DNA of 44,821 nt from Phycisphaerae bacterium (GTDB lineage: Bacteria; Planctomycetota; Phycisphaerae; UBA1845), in assembly GCA_029260165.1 (NCBI GenBank), contig JAJDDT010000037.1:1-44821 (forward strand). Reading direction: 5' to 3'. This document shows, piece by piece, positions 32,920 through 40,521 of the stretch. Under the pieces are notes generated by a model. It did no database searches. It was not told the DNA's origin and was given only the letters and a program-made list of their open reading frames with translations. Positions within the stretch are counted from its first letter, which is position 1; the number at the start of each line of letters is the position of its first letter. Both the position numbers and the translations under genes were made by a program.

Positions 32920-34098
32920 TCAGGGGGTTGGCGAACCGCCGGAAGTGTCGGTGAAGGATTCGAGCATGAACTGTGCAGGCTCAAAATCCGGGAAATTTTT
33001 GGCAAGCCTCTCGATATATTTCGATGCCCGCTCCGGGCCTTCCTGTTTCGCGATCAGGTACGCCCGCAGCAGGTCCCATTCGGGCCGATCGGGTTTAAGC
33101 TTCCGACCGCGGTCCACACAGCGATGCGCCTCATGCCAGTCAGCAAGCCGAACACATGCCTCGGCCAGCAGCCACCACGCGCGTGCGTCGGTCCCGTATG
33201 TATCGAGATGGTCGTGCAGGATCGTCCGCGCTGTTTCCGGGGTTCCGGTCCGATTGTGACATGTCGCCAACGCCCGAACGAGCATGGCTGACGGTCGCGA
33301 TTCGGTCGAGCGATCGCCATTGATGTTCGCCGTAAAAGACGAAACAGAGGAATTCGAAACAGCCGCATGATCGTCGCCGAAAACGAGTGATTGCAGGATC
33401 GGCATCGCCCTGGCGAATTGTCCCATCCGAATCAGGAGCAACGAATGTCGCTCGCCAATCCAGTCAGCTTCCTGGTTTCGGGAGTACGCTTCAGCGTAGT
33501 CTCGATCAGCCTGGGTTGAATCGTTCTGCAACTCGGCGATGGTTGCACGCACCACAAGCAGCTTCGGCGCCCGGTCAAAATCATTCAGATGCTCGTCGAT
33601 CAGTGCCCGCGCGTCATCAATCTGGCCCAGCGTGACCAGTGACTCGACGAGCGCGGTCAGATAATCCATCCTGGATGGATCAGTATCGAATGCCATTCGA
33701 AAATGACCCGTCGCCTCGGTCAGTTCATCCCGTCGCTCAGACAACAACCCGAGTGCGTAATGGAATTCGGACGACGTGTCGCCAAGGCCTTCCGCGCGTG
33801 CAAGATGTTTGGCCGCACCTGAAACGTTGCCCAGTTCCATGTGACACGTTGCCAACATCCGGTGATACGCGGGTGTTTCGGGTGAAAGCGTGACGGCCTC
33901 CTGAAGGTTTGTTATCGCGTCATCCAGACGCCCCTGGTCCAGTTGCTGAGTCGCGAGTTGAAATTTCACCTCGGATCGGACGAGACGCCAGTTCTGTTCA
34001 GCCTGCTCGCGCGGTGTTGGCCCTGGTGTCGTCCTGCAACCGATGATCGCGAACAGAAGAAAGGTCAAAATGGTGCGATTGAACATCGACCAGCTCAT
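32920..34098 (-). CDS. TPR-repeat lipoprotein
   Basis: 392 residues. The N-terminus (TILTFLLFAIIGC) is a lipoprotein signal with Cys21 as the lipidation site. At least six tetratricopeptide-like repeats follow (LDQGRLDDAITNLQEAVTLSP, AAKHLARAEGLG, EATGHFRMAFDTDP, WHEAHRCVDRGRKLKPD). The start overlaps the secretin stop as ATGA. By position it may be the pilotin or TadD/PilF-like assembly factor for the secretin; that is inference from context. Confidence 0.8.
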   Translation of the reverse strand: MSWSMFNRTILTFLLFAIIGCRTTPGPTPREQAEQNWRLVRSEVKFQLATQQLDQGRLDDAITNLQEAVTLSPETPAYHRMLATCHMELGNVSGAAKHLARAEGLGDTSSEFHYALGLLSERRDELTEATGHFRMAFDTDPSRMDYLTALVESLVTLGQIDDARALIDEHLNDFDRAPKLLVVRATIAELQNDSTQADRDYAEAYSRNQEADWIGERHSLLLIRMGQFARAMPILQSLVFGDDHAAVSNSSVSSFTANINGDRSTESRPSAMLVRALATCHNRTGTPETARTILHDHLDTYGTDARAWWLLAEACVRLADWHEAHRCVDRGRKLKPDRPEWDLLRAYLIAKQEGPERASKYIERLAKNFPDFEPAQFMLESFTDTSGGSPTP

Positions 34099-35897
34099 CG
34101 ATCCGTTTCCCCTTCGACGCTCGTCGAACTGTTCGGAGTTTCCATTAGAACACCCCCGGCAGTGGGGCGACCAAACGGCGAATGATCAACCCCCGAATCA
34201 TCCATGATGAGTCTTGTGACGAAGTTGCGATTGATCGCACCATCGTCGTCCCATGCACGCTCCTGGAGGATGTCCTCCCTGAGTCTGATCGTCGTCAGAG
34301 ACCGGGGATTGTTGTGCAACGCCATCTCCGCATGCCACAACGCGGATTCCATATCCTGTTTTGAAAAACGATCCAGCGCACGTTTGTAATGATGCTCCGC
34401 CAGTCGTTCACGACCATGCCACATCATCCCGTTGCGAATCCCGACGCGCGCCCGTTCAATGTCTTCCCGAAGCTCACGACTTCGGTCAGCGTAAAGCTCT
34501 TCATCCTTGATGACGTAAACCGTGAGTAAAATGACGACCTCCTCGCGATCGAGAGAATCATCGCGCGAACGAAACAAATCCCCAACAGCCTGAAGATTCC
34601 CCAGGAAAGGAACCTGCGATCGTGAGGCAGTCGAGGCTTCGCGAAAGAGACCGCCGATCAGAATCGTATGCCCATCGCGAACGATCACATTGGTCGTCAC
34701 CTCGGTCGTCTGTTCAAACGGGAGCTGGGCAGCCGTCAACCCGCCAACGCTGTCTTTCGGGTGCAGCTCCATTCGTATGTAGTCGTCGTCGTAAATGAAC
34801 GGTCGAAACGTCAGTTGCGTACCCGTCTCGAGGAATTCGACCGTTTGCACCGCCTGTGTCTCGGTCACCGTTGTCGTGATGTAACCATCTCGACGACCGA
34901 CGATGATATCGCCCACTTGCTTGTTAACAGCCAAAACTTTTGGATTCGCCATCACGCTGGTGTCGGTGATTTCTTCCAGGGCGCGAATGAAAACAGCCAC
35001 ATGGTCCTTGATGACACCGAAGGTCAAACCACCATCAGGTACGTTGTTTGCGAAACTGGTCGACAAATTGGAGTTGAACTGCTCGAACCGGTTTTGTGGC
35101 AATTGTCCGAAAACAAGGTTTTGAATCCCCTGCGAAGTCGATCCCAGCAGTTCCAGATCGACCCCGCCCACCAACGAAAAATCGATGCCCAACGCATTCG
35201 ATTCGTTAAGACGCGCTCGCAGGATCGTGGCCTCAACCAGCACCTGCCTTGGACGAATGTCGATGTCCTTCAAGAGAATGGCGACCTTGGCGATCCGATC
35301 CGAATAGTCATAAACGACGAAGAATTCGTCAGCAGCCATGACGTCTCCGCCGGACTCGGATTCCCCCGCCGAATCCAGACTGGTCTCGACGACCGGCGGC
35401 TGGACAATCTTTCCCTCGGCGCTGAGCAACGGCTCGAGCATCGGAACCACGTCGGCCGCACGAACATAATTCAGGCGGAACACACGCGAATTGACCGTCC
35501 TCGTACCCGTGCTGGCCGCCTGAAGTTCATCGTTCGTATAGACGTAGATGAATTCACCTTGTTCGCGATAGTCGCAATTGTTGGCAGCCAGCACCGCCTT
35601 GAGCGCGCGTTCGAACGGAACCTGATACAGGTCGGTCGTGACCGTCCCCTGTACGGCGGGGGTCGCGATGATGTTGCGGCGACTCTGAACGCTCAACATG
35701 CGAAGCGCCGTCGACAAACTCATGTCCGCAACATGCAGTTCAACCAGTCCCGACGACCCCACCGCGACCGTCCCCTCGGTGGGGACCGACCCGTTCTCCG
35801 TCGGGGTCTGTGCATGCGACACCGATGCGACCGACCACAACAGTGACAGGCCACAACAAAATCGTACCACGAGATACGCAGGACAATCAGTCCGCAT
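34095..35897 (-). CDS. secretin (PilQ/GspD-like) with C-terminal helical extension
   Basis: 600 residues. A signal peptide (SLLWSVASVSHAQ) is followed by an STN/N0 domain (VELHVADMSLSTALRMLSVQ), an N1-like ring domain (RVFRLNYVRAADVVPMLEPLL) and the secretin core with RQVLVEATILRARLNE, SVMANPKVLAVNKQ and VRDGHTILIGGLFRE. The last 120 residues form a TPR-like helical region (HHYKRALDRFSKQDMESALWH), which is not usual for secretins. It forms an outer-membrane channel. The STN domain points to type II secretion or type IV pili rather than RcpA/CpaC. GGGAG lies six bases before the ATG. Confidence 0.9.
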   Translation of the reverse strand: MRTDCPAYLVVRFCCGLSLLWSVASVSHAQTPTENGSVPTEGTVAVGSSGLVELHVADMSLSTALRMLSVQSRRNIIATPAVQGTVTTDLYQVPFERALKAVLAANNCDYREQGEFIYVYTNDELQAASTGTRTVNSRVFRLNYVRAADVVPMLEPLLSAEGKIVQPPVVETSLDSAGESESGGDVMAADEFFVVYDYSDRIAKVAILLKDIDIRPRQVLVEATILRARLNESNALGIDFSLVGGVDLELLGSTSQGIQNLVFGQLPQNRFEQFNSNLSTSFANNVPDGGLTFGVIKDHVAVFIRALEEITDTSVMANPKVLAVNKQVGDIIVGRRDGYITTTVTETQAVQTVEFLETGTQLTFRPFIYDDDYIRMELHPKDSVGGLTAAQLPFEQTTEVTTNVIVRDGHTILIGGLFREASTASRSQVPFLGNLQAVGDLFRSRDDSLDREEVVILLTVYVIKDEELYADRSRELREDIERARVGIRNGMMWHGRERLAEHHYKRALDRFSKQDMESALWHAEMALHNNPRSLTTIRLREDILQERAWDDDGAINRNFVTRLIMDDSGVDHSPFGRPTAGGVLMETPNSSTSVEGETDR

Positions 35898-35938
35898 GAA
35901 TGACTCCCAAAACGGGCGTACGCGATCGGGCTTCGGAC

Positions 35939-36223
35939 CTATCGTCGCCCGGGCGCGCCGGTGCGCTTATTATCGGCACCGTCCATGCGGACCTTGATCG
36001 TGTGTGTCCTGACGACGGAAATCAGTTCGGACAGTTGCTGATTGACCCGTTTCAACTCAGCCAGCATGTCGAATCGCTGCTTGCCACTGTTCGGAATCTG
36101 CGCAACCGCAGGCTGAATCACATCAACCGGGGACAACCAGACCTTCAAACAGGTGAGCAGAAGAAATGAAAACCCCAACGTCCGGATAATCGATTGGCGT
36201 GTCGGTGCAAATCGAAGTTGCAT
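35939..36223 (-). CDS. small membrane-anchored protein of the secretin cluster
   Basis: 94 residues. An N-terminal membrane helix (TLGFSFLLLTCLKVWLSPV) is followed by a short periplasmic helix (LAELKRVNQQLSELISVVRTH) and a basic tail. AAGGAGG lies five bases before the ATG. Position between pseudopilin and secretin genes suggests an assembly partner. I do not recognise a family. Confidence 0.7.
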   Translation of the reverse strand: MQLRFAPTRQSIIRTLGFSFLLLTCLKVWLSPVDVIQPAVAQIPNSGKQRFDMLAELKRVNQQLSELISVVRTHTIKVRMDGADNKRTGAPGRR

Positions 36224-36265
36224 GAGAGCCTCCTTGCTCTGGAACTGGAATGATTGAACCGGGTT

Positions 36266-36673
36266 CTAGAGCTTGCGATGCTCGTCGGAGTCGTTCGCCT
36301 TGAACGTCCCCGTCGATGCGTCGTAGGTCCAGTCCGACTCCCCAAAAGGTGTATCGGGAGAACCGACCCGATTTTCGTTGGTAAAAGGATTGTCGGGAAC
36401 GCATTCAAGATAATTCGACAAACCGGACCGCTGGTGAAACGGTTTCGCCTCGACCTGCAGGGCCTGGATTTCCTCCTGACCAGGATAGCGGGCATCGTTG
36501 TCGCCCCAATAGCGGTCGATCGCGGTCCGAACCTGCTCCAGAGCGGATATCAGTGCTTTCTGACGCACCTCGGGCTTGTCCCGATCCTGCTCGGGAATCG
36601 CGACCACTGCAGCCAGACCGACGACAAAGAGGACGGCGACAACTTCAATCATGGCGATGGCAGTTCTTTTCAT
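36266..36673 (-). CDS. type II secretion/type IV pseudopilin
   Basis: 135 residues from the ATG at 36673. The N-terminus MKRTAIAMIEVVAVLFVVGLAAVVAIP is a prepilin signal. If the Glu is placed at +5, residue -1 is Ala and not the usual Gly, and the leader is only five residues long. The periplasmic part (ALEQVRTAIDRYWGDNDARYPG, LECVPDNPFTNE, DWTYDASTGTFKAN) resembles GspG, including the DNPFT and W-Y-dASTG elements. There is no clear ribosome site. First gene of the pseudopilin-secretin-TPR cluster; a 122-bp gap separates it from birA and may hold a promoter. Confidence 0.82.
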   Translation of the reverse strand: MKRTAIAMIEVVAVLFVVGLAAVVAIPEQDRDKPEVRQKALISALEQVRTAIDRYWGDNDARYPGQEEIQALQVEAKPFHQRSGLSNYLECVPDNPFTNENRVGSPDTPFGESDWTYDASTGTFKANDSDEHRKL

Positions 36674-36795
36674 GACAACCACGATATCGGATCAACTCAA
36701 AACGTCCTTAACTACGAGCGGGTGTCGAACGGTTACTTTTGTGCGGATTTTTGGGGCACGCCGATTATCTGACGTTGGAAACGAAGCACATACCG

Positions 36796-37614
36796 CTATT
36801 GGGCGTTTTCGTCACGAAGAATCGTGGTTCCCGCCGCCGGAAAGTGCCTTCGGTAGCCATTGTCAAGTTGAACAACGATCGAGGAGGTCGGCTCGACGTC
36901 GACGATGTGTCCGATAAAAACCTCCCCGCCGTGCATCAGCCTGACGCGCCGACCGCAAGGAACCGCGGATCGCGTAAATGCTGATCGAATCGCGGATTCA
37001 GACCAGCGCGCGGGATCGGTCAGCCATGCATCGAAACTCTGCAACAGGGCGACGGCGACGTTTTCTCTGGAAATTGTGTGGCGAGACTCGATATCGAGGG
37101 ATGTCGCGTGGTCCGATAATTCGTCCGGGAAATGACGCCTGTGCTGGAGGCAGTTGATCCCGATTCCCACTACATATCCATAAGTGCCGTCGGGTAGGCG
37201 GTGCGATTCCACCAGGATACCCGCGACCTTGCGTCCGTTGATCAGAATATCGTTGGGCCATTCGATCCGGGCGTCCAGTTGGGTGCCGGACTGAATCGCC
37301 TCGGCGACGGCGATGGCGGAGATCAGGCTGATGTACTCGCCCGGGGGTATCGCGTACGCGTCAGTGTAGGCCAGCAACGTACTACAGAGAATTCCCGCTC
37401 CGCGAGGCATCAGCCACGTTCGTCCCATCCTGCCCCGGCCTTTGGTTTGGTATTCCGTGAAAACGGCCAAACCGTCCTGGATTGAATCGATGTTCCGGGA
37501 CCAGACGTAATCGTTCGTGCTCTCGATTTCATCGAGTAACTCGATGGTCGTACCGATCCTTTTCACCGACAAGGCGGATCGAATCTGATCGATATTCAAT
37601 CGTCCGTCGATCAT
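36796..37614 (-). CDS. birA: biotin-[acetyl-CoA-carboxylase] ligase
   Basis: 272 residues. The biotin ligase motifs are complete: EIESTND, KGRGRMGRTW at 58-67, RIEWPNDILINGRKVAGILVE and VVGIGINCLQHR, then the C-terminal SH3-like domain (CGRRVRLMHGGEVFIGHIVDV). The enzyme activates biotin with ATP and attaches it to carboxylase carrier domains in the cytoplasm. The N-terminal winged-helix domain of bifunctional BirA is missing, so it is probably ligase only. The ATG at 37614 overlaps the glycosyltransferase stop as ATGA. Confidence 0.94.
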   Translation of the reverse strand: MIDGRLNIDQIRSALSVKRIGTTIELLDEIESTNDYVWSRNIDSIQDGLAVFTEYQTKGRGRMGRTWLMPRGAGILCSTLLAYTDAYAIPPGEYISLISAIAVAEAIQSGTQLDARIEWPNDILINGRKVAGILVESHRLPDGTYGYVVGIGINCLQHRRHFPDELSDHATSLDIESRHTISRENVAVALLQSFDAWLTDPARWSESAIRSAFTRSAVPCGRRVRLMHGGEVFIGHIVDVEPTSSIVVQLDNGYRRHFPAAGTTILRDENAQ

Positions 37615-39398
37615 TCATGGTCTCCGTCGATCCATGGAGCACGCCAATCCCAATCAGAGGGCGCGACCGGATTCGATGCCAACGTGAGGGCGATCATGAT
37701 AGATGTTTCAGGATCCTCGTCCTGGTAGTCCAATCCGGCGACGATGTATCGTGGTTGCAGATACGCTTTCAATTCGTCGAACTCATCTTCCGTAATCATA
37801 ACCAGACGGGGTGGGTTTTTCTTCAGTTCAGCCAGAAGTTGCTGTCGGCGTTGCTCGTGTCCGGATGCGTTGTCAACAAGGCTGGTGATCATGGTGTATC
37901 GCGAGGCACACCGTCTGTTGGCGTAATGGTAGATGCCCGCTTCGTTTCCCCAGACGAAAATCGAATCGTCCGGATCGGTCAGCGATTCGACGTGTTCTCC
38001 GACCGCTCTGGCCCATGCTCGTCGATAGGAAAATGAGGATGGCCCGATTTCGTGTGGTGGGAGGAGCAGGTAGTACCAGGATTGGGAGGTCAGCGTAACG
38101 GCTGAAACCATCATGATCGCAATCGCCCGCATACGGGGTCTGGGTAGTCGATCGATACCGATCGCACTGGCCAGGATGAGGGCGGGCCACATCAAGCGAT
38201 AATAGTGAGGCCAGAACTGCGCGGGCAGACAGACCGCGATGTAGCTGCCAAACATGAGCAACACAACCGCAGGATCAATGGACAAATTGCGTCGGCTGTG
38301 GGGCGGTGACAGGATCGGCGGGCGCAATCGTTGCGCCTGTTTTTCAGGGTCTTCTGTAGCGTCGCCCCTTGTGGGCGGCGCGGTCGCAAGTTGACGTCGT
38401 TTGGTGTTCCCGCCACCCACAAGGGGTGACGCTACACTGTCTCCGTCGCTCACAACGGGTGACGATACATGGATTGGTTTCGTCCCGCCGGAACTGTCAC
38501 CAGTCCGTCTGCAGGAACGGACGGCGGCTACTACGAATCCGATCGCCCCGGCCAACCAGATGCCGATTCCGCTGCGCATGATCTGCACGAGGTGATCCGT
38601 ATTGAAAAACTCGGCGAACCTGGAACCAGGACCGTTGTCTACGTTGGCGTATCCGAGGTTGAACCAGAAAACCGCGTCGAGAAATTCAGCCCAACGCGCG
38701 GTGGCTGAAAAATACCCAGCCACACCTGACCAAATGACGGCGGGACCGATGGACATCAGGAAAACGGTTCGCGTGACGGTTCGCCACGAACGATCAATAC
38801 CCCACGCCTGCCAACAAGACCAAATGGTTAACATCAACCATGGTGCTGCCATGACGGTCTTCAGTGTTGACGCAACGCCAAACATCAGTCCAGCCATGAC
38901 GAGATGAAACGCACGCAACCGCTCATGCCATAGCAACAGGGCGACCGCGAACATCACGAGTGCGTTCATGAATATCTCGCGATTGCAACCATCGCCGGCG
39001 GTGCCCGGATCAGCCGAGGTGATCGCGAACAGGCCCGCACCGATCATGGCAGCCATCAACGATTTGCGACGCGCGAGGACGAGGTAAATGAGCACGCAGG
39101 TAACGGCGGACGCTGCGGTCGCGAGCACACGATAGGTCGCGTCGGTGTTTCCGAACGTCGCGCCGACGAGGCCGAACAATACGAATGCCCCGGGCGGCTG
39201 ATGATCCCATACATCCACATAGAGTCGATCGCCCGCCATGATTCGGGATCCGATGTGCGCGTAGTTGGCTTCGTCTGTTTCCAACGGAATTGACCACGCA
39301 TGAAGTCGCATGACCACGAGGATCAACAGACAGACGGAGAGTGCGCCCGCGTGGTGACGGCAGGAAGCTGTGGTGTTGGGTTGTTTGTGCGACGTCAT
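37611..39398 (-). CDS. multi-pass membrane glycosyltransferase (GT-C, ArnT/PMT-like)
   Basis: 595 residues with about ten hydrophobic segments. The first periplasmic loop has the GT-C acidic motif (PLETDEANYAHIGSRIM) and WDHQPPGAFVLFGLVG, as in the ArnT/PMT_2 group. Enzymes of this fold transfer sugars from lipid-phosphate donors to lipids or proteins on the outer face of the inner membrane; the substrate is unknown. A hydrophilic insert encoded by 38355-38469 (VSSPVVSDGDSVASPLVGGG) lies in a loop and consists of a small palindromic repeat kept in frame. The start at 39398 has no strong ribosome site. First gene of the long minus-strand run. Confidence 0.82.
   Translation of the reverse strand: MTSHKQPNTTASCRHHAGALSVCLLILVVMRLHAWSIPLETDEANYAHIGSRIMAGDRLYVDVWDHQPPGAFVLFGLVGATFGNTDATYRVLATAASAVTCVLIYLVLARRKSLMAAMIGAGLFAITSADPGTAGDGCNREIFMNALVMFAVALLLWHERLRAFHLVMAGLMFGVASTLKTVMAAPWLMLTIWSCWQAWGIDRSWRTVTRTVFLMSIGPAVIWSGVAGYFSATARWAEFLDAVFWFNLGYANVDNGPGSRFAEFFNTDHLVQIMRSGIGIWLAGAIGFVVAAVRSCRRTGDSSGGTKPIHVSSPVVSDGDSVASPLVGGGNTKRRQLATAPPTRGDATEDPEKQAQRLRPPILSPPHSRRNLSIDPAVVLLMFGSYIAVCLPAQFWPHYYRLMWPALILASAIGIDRLPRPRMRAIAIMMVSAVTLTSQSWYYLLLPPHEIGPSSFSYRRAWARAVGEHVESLTDPDDSIFVWGNEAGIYHYANRRCASRYTMITSLVDNASGHEQRRQQLLAELKKNPPRLVMITEDEFDELKAYLQPRYIVAGLDYQDEDPETSIMIALTLASNPVAPSDWDWRAPWIDGDHE
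38355..38469. repeat. REP/MITE-like palindromic repeat inside a coding sequence
   Basis: Arm A (38355-38380, begins tgtagcgtcgcc) is inverted relative to arm B (38411-38436, ends ggggtgacgctaca), with 24 of 26 bases matching. A third, degenerate copy at 38444-38469 is in the orientation of B, with 21 of 26 bases matching. The core is CCCCTTGTGGG. It reads through in frame in the glycosyltransferase gene, adding about 38 residues. Confidence 0.85.
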
Positions 39399-39569
39399 TG
39401 GTGCGTTGTGAACCCATGCATTATCGGAACCGGTGGGCTGGGAGAGAAATTGATGTCCAAACTCCGGTTCAAATCGAAGGACGCCTTCTGATTCGTCGAT
39501 GAGTCATGCGACCGTTTCAGGCTTCGTCTGATACGACGTCAGAGCGTACACAAAAGGAAAGGAAATGCC

Positions 39570-40409
39570 ATGTTTCAGCGAGAAATCCTCTGGATGGCTG
39601 CTGCACTTGTTGTTTGCAGTGGTCTGGAATCCAGGTCCGAGGGGGTCACGGTCAAGGTGATCAAGGTCGTCGAGACCCGCGAAGTGGACTTGAGTCCACC
39701 CGCAAAAGACAGTGACAAATTCTTCGGTGGATTTGACCAGAGCAAGTTGGCGGTCACCATCGAGCTTCAGGGGGAGCGACTCAAAAAGGCGAGCCAATAT
39801 GGTCATATCGACATCACGTCAGCGACGACCGACAAGGGCGAAACGCTGGAGGTGATTCCATTCGCATCGCTGGGTCATCACCCCACCGACCGATACGAAT
39901 CCATCAACCGCGACTTCATGTACGCGTTCGAGCAGACCAAACCGACCGATCGCATCAAGATCGACCTCGGGTTCAAACCTTGCAAACGTGCGACCAGCCG
40001 AATTCAGGCGATTCAGGGGACGGTTCGGGTGCTGACGGTCGATCGTATGGAGGAAATCACGTTCGGCAATATTGCGCAACGCAAGGGCGATTCGCTCGGT
40101 CATCCGGTTTTGAAGGCAGCCAACGTCACGGTGCGGGTGACAGGTATCAAGAATTCAGTCGACGCCCTTGAAAGCGTTACCCTGGAAATTCAGGACGCTG
40201 AGAACGTCATTCATGATGTATACATGACGGACGAAAATGGCAAAAAATTGAATGTCAGTTCGATGAAAATGTTCATGGGCAGCAAGACAATGTTGACGCT
40301 CCAGGGATGGGAAAAACTGCCGAAGGACGCCAATGTTGTGGTCAGCGCGGGTGTCGGTCAAAAGACGTTTTCAGTCCCGTTTGCGATCAAGGGTGTGCCG
40401 CTTCCGTAG
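39570..40409 (+). CDS. exported protein of unknown function
   Basis: 279 residues. AAAGGAAAGG precedes the ATG and a signal peptide is visible (LWMAAALVVCSGLESRSEG). The body alternates beta-type segments (LAVTIELQGERLKKA, RIKIDLGFKPCK, VRVLTVDRMEEITFG, VTVRVTGIKNSVDALESVTLEIQDA) and may hold two immunoglobulin-like or beta-sandwich domains. I do not recognise a family. It stands alone on the plus strand, divergent from the glycosyltransferase gene (171-bp gap, no clear promoter seen) and convergent with the endonuclease gene, from which a hairpin separates it. Confidence 0.72.
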   Translation: MFQREILWMAAALVVCSGLESRSEGVTVKVIKVVETREVDLSPPAKDSDKFFGGFDQSKLAVTIELQGERLKKASQYGHIDITSATTDKGETLEVIPFASLGHHPTDRYESINRDFMYAFEQTKPTDRIKIDLGFKPCKRATSRIQAIQGTVRVLTVDRMEEITFGNIAQRKGDSLGHPVLKAANVTVRVTGIKNSVDALESVTLEIQDAENVIHDVYMTDENGKKLNVSSMKMFMGSKTMLTLQGWEKLPKDANVVVSAGVGQKTFSVPFAIKGVPLP

Positions 40410-40459
40410 CGAAACAGCGAAATATCCACGGCGGTGGGACGCGTGACAATATGAACGAG

Positions 40460-40495
40460 AAAAGGACCAGGACATTGCGATGCCCTGGTCCTCTT
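40460..40495. terminator. bidirectional terminator
   Basis: Nine-bp perfect arms aggaccagg (40463-40471) and cctggtcct (40484-40492) with a 12-base loop. On the minus strand the arm is followed by TTTTCT; on the plus strand by cttg. It lies between two convergent genes ending at 40409 and 40522, and is stronger for the minus-strand gene. Confidence 0.75.
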
Positions 40496-40521
40496 GAAAT
40501 TGTTCGGGGACACAGCTCCTG

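Noticed and set aside
34668-35846. Plus-strand frame of 392 codons opposite the secretin gene
   Set aside because: The minus strand encodes a well-conserved secretin there; the plus frame lacks motifs and a ribosome site.
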